Source: Acidimicrobiaceae bacterium (GTDB lineage: Bacteria; Actinomycetota; Acidimicrobiia; Acidimicrobiales; RAAP-2). Taken from it: 48,490 nucleotides of DNA. Of the stretch, positions 1 to 8,640 are shown in pieces (the stretch's first letter is position 1; every line of letters begins with the position of its first letter). Under the pieces are notes generated by a model. That model did not search any database. It was not told where the DNA came from and worked only from the letters and a program-made list of their open reading frames with translations. Both the position numbers and the translations under genes were made by a program. The stretch is taken from assembly GCA_003138855.1 (NCBI GenBank), contig PLHF01000085.1, forward strand, positions 1 to 48,490, given 5' to 3'.

Positions 1-1090
1 CCTGTTCGCTGCCGGCGGCATCGCTCATGCGCCGCTTCCAGGGGATGCGCGCGTGCTTGCCCACCGCCGGACAGGACGGGTCACCGCACGAGCAGCGGCC
101 AGCGATCGGGGTGTGCACCGGGATCACCGACCATCCCCGGGCCGCAGCATCGAGTGCGTCGACCGCACGCGCCCCGCCGGGCGTCGCCTCGAGTCTCACC
201 GACCCAGCGTCGCCCATCGCGTGCTCGACGGCCAGAGGCGGAGGTCCCTGGTCCGCTCGAGTGTGCCTCGGCCGGCTGACGCCGGCTCCCGCCGGTGCCG
301 TCACCGGTCCCCGTCCGAGGTCGGTGCCCGTGCGCAGTGGCGTCGTGCCGGCGCGGCGTAGGTCCTCCACCAGGGCGGCAAGGCGGTCGTAGTGCGACCC
401 TTTCCAATAGATCCGGCCGCAGCCCGGGCAGGTGCGGAAGTCGGCGTACTCGCGCCGGGTCCTGGGCGGTAGGCGGTGTTCCACCTCGGCTTTCGCCACG
501 GGCTCGAGCACGCCGTTGCACCTGAGGCACCGGCCGAACGGCGTGATGGCCCCGAAGAGGTCGAACTGCCGCAGGACCTCGACGACCTGGCGCCGGCGGT
601 CGGTCTCCCGCACCAGGTGGCCATGGGTGACCTTGGCCCGCTTCAGGAGGCCGCGATCCCTGGTCAGGAGAGTCCGCTCGTCGTCCGCCGAGATCGCAGC
701 CAGCTCGTCGTCGGTGCTGTCGTTCCGCCATACGGCATCGAATCCGAGGAGGCGCAGGGTCCGGGCGAGCCGCCCGAGGTGGACGTCGAGCACGAATCGA
801 GGCTCGCGCAGCGGCCGTGGGTACAGCCGCACGAGTGGCGACACGTCGGGCACCTCGGACACGGGGTACACGTCCACGCGGTCGCTCTCACCCACCTGGT
901 GCCCGAAGCCCACGGAGACTCCGTTGACGAGGATCACGTCGATCTCCGTGTGCGGCACCCCAAGCGACTCGGCGAGATCCTTCACCGTGGTGCCGGCGGC
1001 CACCTCGAGTCTGATCGGCCGCTCGCGCCGATCAGGCGGCTGGAGCTCGTTCAGCTCGGAGAAGAAGCGGACGTAGACGCGGTGGACCAT
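1..1090 (-). CDS. Mut7-C RNase protein fused in frame to a PrimPol N-terminus (partial)
   Basis: The frame is open from an ATG at 1090 to the window edge, so 363 residues are visible and the C-terminus is missing. Residues 1-80 look like a ThiS/MoaD-type beta-grasp domain. Residues 98-240 match the Mut7-C RNase family (PIN-like fold): RFVLDVHLGRLARTLRLLGF with candidate acidic D102, TRDRGLLKR with D145, and a zinc ribbon at C188-x2-C191 and C221-x2-C224. A proline/glycine-rich linker follows. From about residue 313 the sequence reads ALDAAARGWSVIPVHTP, then CxC and GKH, then PW, which resembles the N-terminus of bifunctional primase/polymerase (PrimPol) domains. No stop separates the two parts; the only plausible internal restart is M292 (position 217), and it lacks a clear Shine-Dalgarno. 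A TACGCT hexamer lies 8 nt before the ATG. The Mut7-C call is strong. The fusion is directly visible, but its biological reality is inferred. Confidence 0.75.
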   Translation of the reverse strand, partial: MVHRVYVRFFSELNELQPPDRRERPIRLEVAAGTTVKDLAESLGVPHTEIDVILVNGVSVGFGHQVGESDRVDVYPVSEVPDVSPLVRLYPRPLREPRFVLDVHLGRLARTLRLLGFDAVWRNDSTDDELAAISADDERTLLTRDRGLLKRAKVTHGHLVRETDRRRQVVEVLRQFDLFGAITPFGRCLRCNGVLEPVAKAEVEHRLPPRTRREYADFRTCPGCGRIYWKGSHYDRLAALVEDLRRAGTTPLRTGTDLGRGPVTAPAGAGVSRPRHTRADQGPPPLAVEHAMGDAGSVRLEATPGGARAVDALDAAARGWSVIPVHTPIAGRCSCGDPSCPAVGKHARIPWKRRMSDAAGSEQ

Positions 1091-1303
1091 CGCGGTGGAG
1101 CGTAGGGCGGTGCCCGCCCGGTGATCCTGGCCGTTGACGGCGCCCGAGTGTCGGGATGGGGCGCTCGCCCTTGTACGGAAGGGTGGCGGTCCCGTCATGG
1201 GGCGTGTGGGACACAGTTGGAGGGAGGCGGAAACGAGTTGGGTGCATTGCAGCTGACGGGATGTCGACCGGCCGGCTCAGAGCCCGGCGGGGGCGCCGCT
1301 GCA

Positions 1304-2554
1304 TCACGAGGCGTGGCGCGCCGCCTCGATGCAGGCCCTGGTCAGCCGGAAGCTACGGGCGTCTCCGGTGGTGCCGATCTCCATCCTGTTCATGACGTAG
1401 CCCATCCCCAGCTCGAGGTCGGGGTCTGCCCAGCCGACCGAGCCGCCCATCCCGAAGTGTCCGAAGGAGCGCGGTCCGCCAAACCCTTCCGAGCCGATGA
1501 TCCCGCGGTTGAGCATGAACCCGAGGCCCCATTGGATGTCGAGTCCGAGCAGGACCAGGTCCGGCCCCTCGGTCTGCGGGCGCAGCGCCCGGTCGAGCTG
1601 CTCGGGAGTGAGGATGCGGAACGTCCCCCCCGACGGTGTCGACACCTCGCTGACGCAGGCTCCGTAGAGGCAGGCGAGCGATCGGGCGTCGCAGATCCCG
1701 TTGGCCGCCGGGATCTCCGCCGCGTGCAGTCGGGGGTCGTCCCAGGCCTCCTGGTCCGACAGTGCCCCGCCCGGCGCAGCCAGGGCCTTGAAGAGCGGAC
1801 CGTCCGCGGCCAGGTAGGCGCCCGCGTTCTCGAGCAGGTCGGCGACGTCGAGACCGGCGAAGGATCCCGTCCCGGTACCGAGCGCCGCCAGAGTCTTTCC
1901 CGACTCCAACGACTCGAGGAACGAGATCAGGCGGGCGACGCGGTGCTTTTCGGAGGCGGGCAGGCCCACGTAGAACTCGGCTCCGAGGGGACCGGCGACC
2001 TCCTCGCGAAGGTAGGTCCCGAGGCTGCGACCGCTGATCCGGCGTACGACCTCGCCGACCAGCCAACCGTAGGTGGTGGCGTGGTAGCCGTGGGCGGTGC
2101 CCGGCGGCCACGTGGGCGCCTGGCGCTCGAGCGCCTCGATCACCGGGTCCCACGCGAGCGCCTCCTCGAACGACAGGGTTCCGTCGATCCAGGCCAGGCC
2201 CGCCCGGTGCGACAACAGATCGGCGACGGTGACGTCCTCCTTGCCGGCCTGCGCGAATTCGGGCCAGTAGGTCGCCACCGGCGCCTCGACGTCGAGGAGG
2301 CCTTCCTGTGCGAGCTTGTTCGCGCACATGGCGGTGACGCCCTTGGTGGTCGAGTAGACGAGGACCAGGGTGTCCTCGGTCCAGGGCCTCCCGGCCCTCG
2401 TGTCGGCGACACCACCCCACAGGTCGACCACCTTCTTTCCGCGGTGGTAGGCGGCGAAGGCCGCCCCCACCTCCGACCCGTCGTCGAAGTTGGCCTGGAA
2501 CGCCTCGCGCACCGCCTCGAAGCCCGGTGCCGTCGATCCGTCGATGGTCGTCAT
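1304..2554 (-). CDS. Serine hydrolase, class C beta-lactamase / EstB family
   Basis: This 416-residue protein has the penicillin-binding-protein fold of class C beta-lactamases and EstB-type esterases. The S-x-x-K motif is STTK at residues 68-71, within VYSTTKGVTA, giving nucleophile S68 and base K71. The helical region LLSHRAGL and the tyrosine-containing HGYHATTYGWLVGE follow in the usual order. The C-terminal GHFGMGGSVGWADP stands where the KTG-like strand is found. No signal peptide is visible, so it is probably a cytoplasmic esterase/lipase rather than a beta-lactamase. The start at 2554 was chosen because GAGGAGG lies about 6 nt upstream; an in-frame extension to 2845 would overlap the divergent hydrolase gene. 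The exact substrate cannot be told. Confidence 0.85.
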   Translation of the reverse strand: MTTIDGSTAPGFEAVREAFQANFDDGSEVGAAFAAYHRGKKVVDLWGGVADTRAGRPWTEDTLVLVYSTTKGVTAMCANKLAQEGLLDVEAPVATYWPEFAQAGKEDVTVADLLSHRAGLAWIDGTLSFEEALAWDPVIEALERQAPTWPPGTAHGYHATTYGWLVGEVVRRISGRSLGTYLREEVAGPLGAEFYVGLPASEKHRVARLISFLESLESGKTLAALGTGTGSFAGLDVADLLENAGAYLAADGPLFKALAAPGGALSDQEAWDDPRLHAAEIPAANGICDARSLACLYGACVSEVSTPSGGTFRILTPEQLDRALRPQTEGPDLVLLGLDIQWGLGFMLNRGIIGSEGFGGPRSFGHFGMGGSVGWADPDLELGMGYVMNRMEIGTTGDARSFRLTRACIEAARHAS

Positions 2555-2651
2555 GCTCGCCTCCTCAGTCGGCGCGAACCATACTCGTCCCCTGCCGCCT
2601 TCCCCCAGGCACGGCGACGTCCCGGCCCCAGGTGGGTCATACTCGCTGTTC

Positions 2652-3587
2652 GTGAACCCGATCACCGCACCGCGGGTCGAGGGGGAGATCGTGGTCCGGA
2701 GGGGGCGCAAGCTCGGTTTCGCCGAGTTCGGCCCCGCCGGGGGACGCCCGGTCATCTGGCTGCACGGCACCCCCGGGGCCCGTCGCCAGATCCCCCAGGC
2801 CGCACGCATCGCCGCATTCGAGCTCGACGTGCGACTGATCGGCATCGACCGCCCCGGTGTGGGGCTGTCGACACCCCATCTCTACGACTCGATCCACGAC
2901 TTCACTGCGGACCTCGAGATCGTGTTCGATCAGCTGGGGTTGGAGCGGGTCGCCATGATCGGGCTCTCGGGTGGCGGGCCCTACGCGTTGGCCGCGGCAC
3001 ACGCCTTCCCGGCTCGGATCGCCGGGGTCGGCATCCTCGGCGGGGTGGCTCCCACTCGAGGTCCCGAGGCCGTCGCCGGAGGTCTCGTCGGCCTGCTCGC
3101 CCTGCTCTCGCCGATCCTTCCGCCACTGAGGGTGCCGCTGTCCCTGACCCTGAACGCCCTGATCCGCCTCGCCCGTCCGGTGGCCTCGCCCGTCTTCGAC
3201 CTGTACGCGGCCCTCGCCCCCGAGGGCGATCGGCGGTTCTTCGCACTGCCGGAGGTCAAAGCCATGTTCCTCGACGACCTCGTAGGTAACAGCCGGCGGG
3301 GGTTGAGCGCCCCCGTCTACGACCTCATCCTGTTCACCCGACAGTGGGGCTTCTTGCTGAGCGACATCGTGGTCCCGGTCGCGTGGTGGCACGGTGACGC
3401 CGACTACATCGTGCCGCTGGCCCAGGCCCGCCGGGTCGTGCCGCTCATTCCCTTCGCCGAGCTGTTCGTCCGTCCGGGTGAGAGTCACCTCGGGGGGATG
3501 GCCGCAGCAGAGGAGGTCCTGATCAAGCTGCTGTCGTTCTGGGATGACGACACGAGCCCTCGCAACGAGCGCCCGGCGCCACGGTGA
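2652..3587 (+). CDS. Alpha/beta hydrolase
   Basis: This 311-residue alpha/beta hydrolase has the oxyanion-hole motif HGTPGAR near residue 38, the nucleophile elbow GLSGG with S106, an acid in HGDADYIVP and a C-terminal histidine in ESHLGGM. The lid region (about 135-200) is hydrophobic, which suggests an ester or lipid substrate. The GTG at 2652 is preferred because the protein homology begins there and longer versions run into the divergent esterase gene. No strong Shine-Dalgarno is visible. It is divergent from the EstB-like gene with about 97 bp between starts. The reaction is unknown within this large family. Confidence 0.8.
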   Translation: MNPITAPRVEGEIVVRRGRKLGFAEFGPAGGRPVIWLHGTPGARRQIPQAARIAAFELDVRLIGIDRPGVGLSTPHLYDSIHDFTADLEIVFDQLGLERVAMIGLSGGGPYALAAAHAFPARIAGVGILGGVAPTRGPEAVAGGLVGLLALLSPILPPLRVPLSLTLNALIRLARPVASPVFDLYAALAPEGDRRFFALPEVKAMFLDDLVGNSRRGLSAPVYDLILFTRQWGFLLSDIVVPVAWWHGDADYIVPLAQARRVVPLIPFAELFVRPGESHLGGMAAAEEVLIKLLSFWDDDTSPRNERPAPR

Positions 3588-3700
3588 ACCGCCGGCCGTC
3601 GAGCGCAGGGCGGCGATGGCGTCCCCACCCAGACCGTCGGGCGAGGTGGGCTCGGTGATGAGCGGGGCGCGGGCAGTGGCGAGTGCTTCGGTGCGCCGAC

Positions 3701-5296
3701 TCAGCTCACCTGGCGATCACGGTTCTCCCAGTAGCGCCTCCGGAGCTCGCGCTTCAGGGGCTTGAACGCTCCCGAAAGTGGCAGCGGACCGTCGAGGAAC
3801 TCCACCGACTTCGGAACCTTGAACCCGGCCAAGACCGGGCGGACATATTCGATCAGGTCCGCGGCTGTCGCCCTCGTGTTCAGTTTGAGGACGACGATGG
3901 CGTGGACGGCCTCGCCCCAGACGTCGCTCGGGATCCCGATCACCGCGACTTCCTGCACGGCGGGGTGGGTGGCGATGGCGTTCTCCACTTCGATGGAGTA
4001 CACATTCTCGCCGCCCGTGACGATCATGTCCTTCATCCGGTCGGTGAGGTGCAGGAGACCCCGGCTGTCGACGAAGCCCATGTCGCCGGTGTGGTACCAA
4101 CCGTCGTGCATCGCCGACTCGGTCTGCTCCGGCTCGTTCCAGTACTCGCGCATGAGGTTCCCCCCGCGGGCGCAGACCTCCCCTGCCTCTCCTCGGGGAA
4201 GAGCATTGTCGAGAGAGTCCGTGATGCGGAGCTCGACGCCCATCACCGGTCTGCCCGCAGCTGTCGCCGCGTTTCCGCCGCGACGGTGTTCCTCGGGACC
4301 GAGGTACGCGAGGACGGAGGCAGCCTCGGTCATCCCGTACCCCTGGATGAAGTCGGTGTCGGGGAGCATTTCCAGCCAACGGGCGAGCATGGTCCTCGAG
4401 ATCGGTGCCGCCCCGTAGACGAGCTGGCGCAGTGACCGGAGGCATTTGGCCGAGAAGCCCTCCGCCTGCTCCAGCAGCGACATCATGACCGGGACCATCA
4501 TCGTCATGTCGATGGCCTGTTCGTCGATGACCCGCATCACCAGACCGGGGTCGAACAGCGGGATCGTCACCGAGGTCGCTCCGCTGGCCGGGATGCCCAG
4601 CACGCCGGCGACGACGGCAGCGTGGAACATCGGCGATTGGAACAGGAATCGCCGCTCCTCACGAAGCCCGATCTCGAAGAGCAGGTGGTACACGTTGAGC
4701 ACCTCGGCTCGCTGTTCGAGCAAGGCACCCTTGGGGCGTCCGGTCGTTCCTCCCGTGTACATCAGGACGACGGCGTCCTCCTCCTCGGGCTCCGGCGGCA
4801 TGACCGGCTCACCGGCCGCAAGCAGCTGCTCGTAGCCGATGGTGTCGTCGTCTCCTGTGATGCCGTCGCCGATCTCCCCGCCGATGATGACCAACTTGTC
4901 GATCTGCACGCCTTCCTCGTCACGGGCGCGGCGGAGGAGCTTGGCGAACAACGGGTCGGTGAAGACGATCCTGGAACCGGAGTCACGGAGGACATAGGCC
5001 AGCTCGGCCGGCGTGAAGCGGATGTTGAGGGGATTGATGATCCCTACCCCGAACAGGGCGGCATGGTACAGCTCCAGGAACTCGTGCCCGTTCGTGGCGA
5101 GTACCGCGAACCGGTCACCGTCCCCCAGCCCGAGCTCACTCTGCATGGCGTTGGCCAACCGCAACAGCCGGTCGGCGTGGACGGCGAACGTTCCTTCGTA
5201 TCGCACCCCGCCGCGCGTCAAGTCGACGAACGCGACCTTATCGGCCAGCCGTTCGACGACCGGCAACAAGAGCCTGGGATACACCAGCTCCTTCAT
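3701..5296 (-). CDS. Acyl-CoA synthetase / AMP-dependent ligase
   Basis: This 531-residue adenylate-forming enzyme would activate a carboxylic acid, probably a fatty acid, to its CoA thioester through an acyl-AMP. The phosphate-binding motif YTGGTTGRPKG lies at residues 180-190. Motif A5 appears as GYGMTEAAS, and the hinge region as YHTGDMGF followed by DRMKDMIVTGGENVYS. The C-terminal catalytic lysine region reads LSGAFKPLKRELRR, a loose version of the usual PxTxxGKxxK. Length fits the family. The ATG at 5296 begins the homology; an upstream frame to 5374 is unlikely. The NTF2-like gene lies 119 bp upstream on the same strand and may be co-transcribed. Chain-length specificity cannot be read from the sequence. 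Confidence 0.88.
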   Translation of the reverse strand: MKELVYPRLLLPVVERLADKVAFVDLTRGGVRYEGTFAVHADRLLRLANAMQSELGLGDGDRFAVLATNGHEFLELYHAALFGVGIINPLNIRFTPAELAYVLRDSGSRIVFTDPLFAKLLRRARDEEGVQIDKLVIIGGEIGDGITGDDDTIGYEQLLAAGEPVMPPEPEEEDAVVLMYTGGTTGRPKGALLEQRAEVLNVYHLLFEIGLREERRFLFQSPMFHAAVVAGVLGIPASGATSVTIPLFDPGLVMRVIDEQAIDMTMMVPVMMSLLEQAEGFSAKCLRSLRQLVYGAAPISRTMLARWLEMLPDTDFIQGYGMTEAASVLAYLGPEEHRRGGNAATAAGRPVMGVELRITDSLDNALPRGEAGEVCARGGNLMREYWNEPEQTESAMHDGWYHTGDMGFVDSRGLLHLTDRMKDMIVTGGENVYSIEVENAIATHPAVQEVAVIGIPSDVWGEAVHAIVVLKLNTRATAADLIEYVRPVLAGFKVPKSVEFLDGPLPLSGAFKPLKRELRRRYWENRDRQVS

Positions 5297-5415
5297 CACA
5301 ACCCCCCCAGTCTGGTCCGGCGGATCGGCTCGCCGGCCTCCTACTCCACCCACCGCCGCTGCGCACGCGACCACCCGATGGGCTCGGCAACTGCTTGGGG
5401 AGAACGGCCTGTTGC

Positions 5416-5817
5416 TTAACTGTCCACCCAGAACTCGTCGAAGCCGTAGGCGTCGGCCTGGTAGACGTTGACCTCGGTGATCTTCCCGTGGTGGATCTCG
5501 TACTCGACGGCCACGACGACATCCAATTCCCTGCCGTTCCTCGTAGCGGTCTCCCGTTGGAGCACCACCGCCCGCTCGGGTTTGCTGAGCACGTCCAGGA
5601 CCTCGATCTTGAAGGTGCCGTTGCTGCCCGCCTTCAGTCGTCCGAGAAAGCCGAGCACCGCCTCCGGGCCCTTGTAGCGACCGGCGAGGCTGCTGCGCCC
5701 CGGCTCGTGCCAGATAACGTCCTCCGCCATCACGACGTTGAGGAGGTCGAGGTCACCTGACTCGAAATCCTGATAGGTCCGCCGGATCAGCGATTCGTAA
5801 GCATCCTCTACAACCAC
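5416..5817 (-). CDS. NTF2-like / SnoaL-type small alpha-beta barrel protein
   Basis: This 133-residue protein has the SnoaL/nuclear transport factor 2 pattern: an N-terminal helix (AYESLIRRTYQDFESGD), the loop LLNVVMAEDVIWHEPG, then GPEAVLGFLGRL and alternating strands ending HGKITEVNVYQAD. Members are ketosteroid-isomerase-like enzymes or binding proteins, and many are uncharacterised. The GTG at 5817 has GGGAGGGAG 3-11 nt upstream, which supports this start. It precedes the acyl-CoA ligase on the same strand and is divergent from the exported beta-propeller gene. Specific function is unknown. Confidence 0.75.
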   Translation of the reverse strand: MVVEDAYESLIRRTYQDFESGDLDLLNVVMAEDVIWHEPGRSSLAGRYKGPEAVLGFLGRLKAGSNGTFKIEVLDVLSKPERAVVLQRETATRNGRELDVVVAVEYEIHHGKITEVNVYQADAYGFDEFWVDS

Positions 5818-5878
5818 GTCTCCCTCCCTTCCCCTTTGGTCTCTCCTCCAGATTCAGCACCTTGGCGGCCCGGCGCAA

Positions 5879-5918
5879 GGGGCGAAAGTCCCAATCCCCG
5901 CCGGGGGACCAATGGCCG
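5879..5918. promoter_or_regulatory. Two DevR/DosR-like boxes in a divergent promoter
   Basis: GGGGCGAAAGTCCC at 5879-5892 matches 12 of 14 positions of the core GGGACTWWAGTCCC when read on the minus strand. A weaker copy, GGGACCAATGGCCG, lies at 5905-5918. The centre of the second is about 42.5 bp before the ATG at 5954, which also appears to be the transcription start. This is the position known for proximal DevR (DosR) boxes in mycobacteria. The same stretch can also form GGCGGCC/GGCCGCC and CGGCG/CGCCG pairings. No DevR gene is in the window, so the regulator is inferred. Confidence 0.45.
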
Positions 5919-5941
5919 CCTCCTTCCATGGCGGGCATTAC

Positions 5942-5947
5942 TAGCCT
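5942..5947 (+). promoter_or_regulatory. TAGCCT -10 element of a leaderless promoter
   Basis: TAGCCT is followed by 6 nt and then the ATG at 5954, so transcription would begin at or within a base of the start codon. No Shine-Dalgarno is present. No canonical -35 is visible, which fits an activated promoter using the boxes upstream. Confidence 0.55.
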
Positions 5948-5953
5948 TCTGCC

Positions 5954-7612
5954 ATGGGCATGAGGATCGGGCTGCGCGTCCGTCGTCGTATCGGCGCGGG
6001 TGCCAGCAGCCGGCCCTGGGTGTGGGTCGTCCTCGTTTCGCTGGGCCTGTCAGTGCCGATGACGATGGTGCTGCCTGCAACGGCATCTGGGGCGACAGCG
6101 TCCACTGCGAGCACGCCGGAGAGTTCCGGCTGGACCGTGTACCACCAAGACGCGGCGGGCACCGGCGTGGCGACCTCGGTGACGGGCGTCGACACGTCGA
6201 CCCCGAGATGGACATCGCCCAGGCTCGACGGCCAGATCTACGGGGAGCCGCTTGCTTCCTCCGACAGGGTCTTCGTGGCGACCGAGGACGACACCGTCTA
6301 CGCCCTCGACCCTTCCACCGGCGCGGTGATCTGGTCGGTGCATCTCGGCACACCGGTGACCTCGGGATCGCTCCCTTGCGGGGACATCAGGCCCACCGTC
6401 GGCATCACCGGCACCCCGGTCATCGATCCGGCCAGGTCCGAGATCTTCATGGTGGCCGACGAGCTGATCGGAGGGAGACCGGTCCACATGCTGGTCGGCC
6501 TGGACACGGCCTCGGGACGGATCGAACTGACCCAGGACGTCGATCCCCCGGGTGCCGCGCCACCGGCCCTCCTCCAGCGGACGGCCCTCACCCTCGACGG
6601 TGGCGAGGTCGTGTTCGGCTTCGGAGGCAACTATGGAGACTGCTCCACCTACCGGGGATGGCTGGTGGCGGTGACCGAGGACGGCGGCACGCCGTTGGAC
6701 TTCGCCGTTGACGCCGCCCCCGGAGAGAGCCAGGGGGCGGTCTGGATGGGCGGCGGAGCTCCGGCCGTCGACAGTAGTGGGAACCTCTGGATCGCCGCGG
6801 GCAACGGCTCGGTCACCTCGCCCGGGCACGCGTACGACTTCAGTGACTCGGTTCTCGAGCTGTCGTCCAGACTCCAACTTCTGCAGTACTTCGCCCCCAG
6901 CTCCTGGACCTCGAACAACGCCCATGACCTCGACATGTCCATGGAGCCCGCGCTGTTGGCCGACGGACGTGTGGTGGCGGCCGGCAAGTCGCGCGTCGCG
7001 TACCTACTCGACGCTGGTCACCTCGGGGGGATCGGTGGTCAGGAGGCCGCCCTCGGTCATGTGTGCGACGAGGATGTGGACGGCGGGTCCGCGGTCGTGG
7101 GAACGACCGTCTTCCTGCCCTGCCTGAGCGGAACGGTCGCCCTGCAGGTCGGATCGGCCCCGGCCGCCCTCCGCGTTCTGTGGACCAGCGGGGAAGGCGG
7201 CGGGCCACCGATCGTTGCGGGAGGCCGGGTGTGGACGATCGGACAGAACGGCACGCTCTACGGGCTCGACCCCACCGACGGCGCAGTGCTGCAGCAGGCT
7301 TCGGTCGGAGTACCGGCCAACCATTTTCCCACCCCTGGCGTCGGCGATGGTCTACTTCTGGCCCCTTCGGCCTACAGGGTCGTCGCCTTCAGTGCCTCCT
7401 CGACCGGTGCGTCCGGTCAGACCTCGAGTTCGGTTGCGAGGGCCGGCCCCACCGTGACGACGACGCCAGGATCGTCGGGCAAGGCGTCTGGAGCGGCCGT
7501 TCATGCCGGCCATGGTGCCGGCGCAATCGCCGGCGCCATCGGTGTGGGCGTGGTCGTCGCGGGCCTGGCCGTGTGGCTCCTGGCGAGGCGACGAGGGCGC
7601 AGGGCTGCGTAG
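5954..7612 (+). CDS. Exported PQQ-like beta-propeller protein with C-terminal membrane anchor
   Basis: The 552-residue protein has an N-terminal signal sequence: basic residues, then a hydrophobic segment around 22-42 and an Ala-rich cleavage region. The body contains PQQ-enzyme-type repeats, for example DRVFVATEDDTVYALDPSTG and GTLYGLDPTDGAVLQ, predicting a beta-propeller. After a Ser/Thr-rich spacer (about 475-510) comes a single transmembrane segment near 527-545 and a short basic tail (RRRGRRAA), so the propeller should face outside and be membrane-tethered. No quinone-binding catalytic residues of dehydrogenases are obvious, so a structural or sensing role is as likely as an enzymatic one. 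The promoter appears leaderless with DevR-like boxes upstream. Confidence 0.75.
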   Translation: MGMRIGLRVRRRIGAGASSRPWVWVVLVSLGLSVPMTMVLPATASGATASTASTPESSGWTVYHQDAAGTGVATSVTGVDTSTPRWTSPRLDGQIYGEPLASSDRVFVATEDDTVYALDPSTGAVIWSVHLGTPVTSGSLPCGDIRPTVGITGTPVIDPARSEIFMVADELIGGRPVHMLVGLDTASGRIELTQDVDPPGAAPPALLQRTALTLDGGEVVFGFGGNYGDCSTYRGWLVAVTEDGGTPLDFAVDAAPGESQGAVWMGGGAPAVDSSGNLWIAAGNGSVTSPGHAYDFSDSVLELSSRLQLLQYFAPSSWTSNNAHDLDMSMEPALLADGRVVAAGKSRVAYLLDAGHLGGIGGQEAALGHVCDEDVDGGSAVVGTTVFLPCLSGTVALQVGSAPAALRVLWTSGEGGGPPIVAGGRVWTIGQNGTLYGLDPTDGAVLQQASVGVPANHFPTPGVGDGLLLAPSAYRVVAFSASSTGASGQTSSSVARAGPTVTTTPGSSGKASGAAVHAGHGAGAIAGAIGVGVVVAGLAVWLLARRRGRRAA

Positions 7613-7645
7613 TACGCCACCATCCTGCGAGATCGATCGGCTGGC

Positions 7646-8515
7646 TCAGCCGCCGATCAGCGCCGCAGCGAGTTCGCGGTAGGTGTCGAAGGGGAACCCC
7701 TGGGAGCGGTCGGCCACCACCTGCACGCACACATGGTCGGCACCGGCGTCTTGAAAAGCACGCACGCGGTCGGCAATGGCGGCGGCGTCCCCCCAGGCCA
7801 CCACGGCGTCGACCAACCGATCGCTGCCGCCCCCCTCGAGATCGTCGTCGTCGAAGCCGAGCGTGCGCAGGTTGTTGGTGTAGTTGGGCAGTCGCAGGTA
7901 GCCCGCGGCGTACTCCCGGGCCGTGGCCCGGGCCACGAGTCGATCGACCTCGGGCACCACGGCCAGTTCCGGCGCCAAGAGTGGTCCAGGCCCGACGAGC
8001 CGCCGGGCCCGGGCCACATGCTCGACGGGTACGAAGTAGGGGTGTGCCCCCGCCGCCCGCTCGGCGGCGAGCGTGAGCATGCGGGGGCCGAGGGCGGCGA
8101 GGACCCGGCGGTCGGCTGCGACCGCCGTCCCCAGCGCATCGAGCTCATCGAGGTAGTGGACCATCCGGGTGTACGGGTGAATGTACCTGGTGCCGAGCTG
8201 TTCGACGACCGGCGCGTGGCTCGTGCCCAGGCCGAGGAGGAACCGGCCGGGGTGGGCGACTTCGAGGGCGGCGGCGCCGTTGGCCGCCTGCTCGGGGGTG
8301 GCGTGCCAGATGGACAGGATGCCGCTGGCCACCGCAAGTTGCTCGGTGGCGTCGAGCAGCCTTCCGAACCTGTCGGGGAAGCCGGGCTCGAAGCCGCCCG
8401 AACTCCAGAGGGCCCCGTAGCCGAGTGATTCCATTTCGGTGGCAGCTGCACCGGGGGACCGGTCGGAACCGGACCACGTGCCGCTCCACCAGATCCCGAC
8501 CTTGCCCAATTCCAC
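7646..8515 (-). CDS. LLM-class F420-dependent oxidoreductase
   Basis: This 289-residue protein belongs to the luciferase-like monooxygenase superfamily, a TIM barrel using F420 or FMN. Recognisable segments are ESLGYGALWSSGG, VASGILSIWH, HPGRFLLGLGTSH and the C-terminal WGDAAAIADRVRAFQDAGADHV, matching the actinobacterial F420-type subgroup. The substrate is unknown. The start is a GTG at 8515 with no Shine-Dalgarno. TAGCCT at 8522-8527 sits exactly 6 nt upstream, which indicates a leaderless transcript. Confidence 0.82.
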   Translation of the reverse strand: MELGKVGIWWSGTWSGSDRSPGAAATEMESLGYGALWSSGGFEPGFPDRFGRLLDATEQLAVASGILSIWHATPEQAANGAAALEVAHPGRFLLGLGTSHAPVVEQLGTRYIHPYTRMVHYLDELDALGTAVAADRRVLAALGPRMLTLAAERAAGAHPYFVPVEHVARARRLVGPGPLLAPELAVVPEVDRLVARATAREYAAGYLRLPNYTNNLRTLGFDDDDLEGGGSDRLVDAVVAWGDAAAIADRVRAFQDAGADHVCVQVVADRSQGFPFDTYRELAAALIGG

Positions 8516-8521
8516 CAGGCC

Positions 8522-8527
8522 AGGCTA
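8522..8527 (-). promoter_or_regulatory. TAGCCT -10 element of a leaderless promoter
   Basis: Read on the minus strand, TAGCCT is followed by GGCCTG and then the GTG start at 8515, a 6-nt spacing that places the transcription start on the start codon. Confidence 0.5.
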
Positions 8528-8640
8528 GCGATCGACCCGGAGCGGCCGCAGCCCGTCGGCGTAGGACGGCCGGGCACGCCCCGCGGTGCGCCCCGGCCGG
8601 TGGGCGACCGGCTGTCCAGGGCTGCTCGGCACCCGGCGGA

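Noticed and set aside
1..300. Prophage or integrated element at the left edge
   Set aside because: A PrimPol-like domain alone is suggestive, but no integrase, att site or other phage gene is visible.
476..1105. Plus-strand frame of 209 codons at the left edge
   Set aside because: It is antisense to the Mut7-C gene and lacks domain features.
1121..3289. Open frame of 722 codons on the plus strand
   Set aside because: It lies mostly antisense to the EstB-like gene, which has clear catalytic motifs and a Shine-Dalgarno.
5864..5920. Riboswitch-like nested inverted repeats
   Set aside because: The pairings are real, but the apparent leaderless start at 5954 places them upstream of transcription. 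The symmetry is better explained by DevR-type boxes, and no riboswitch consensus was matched.
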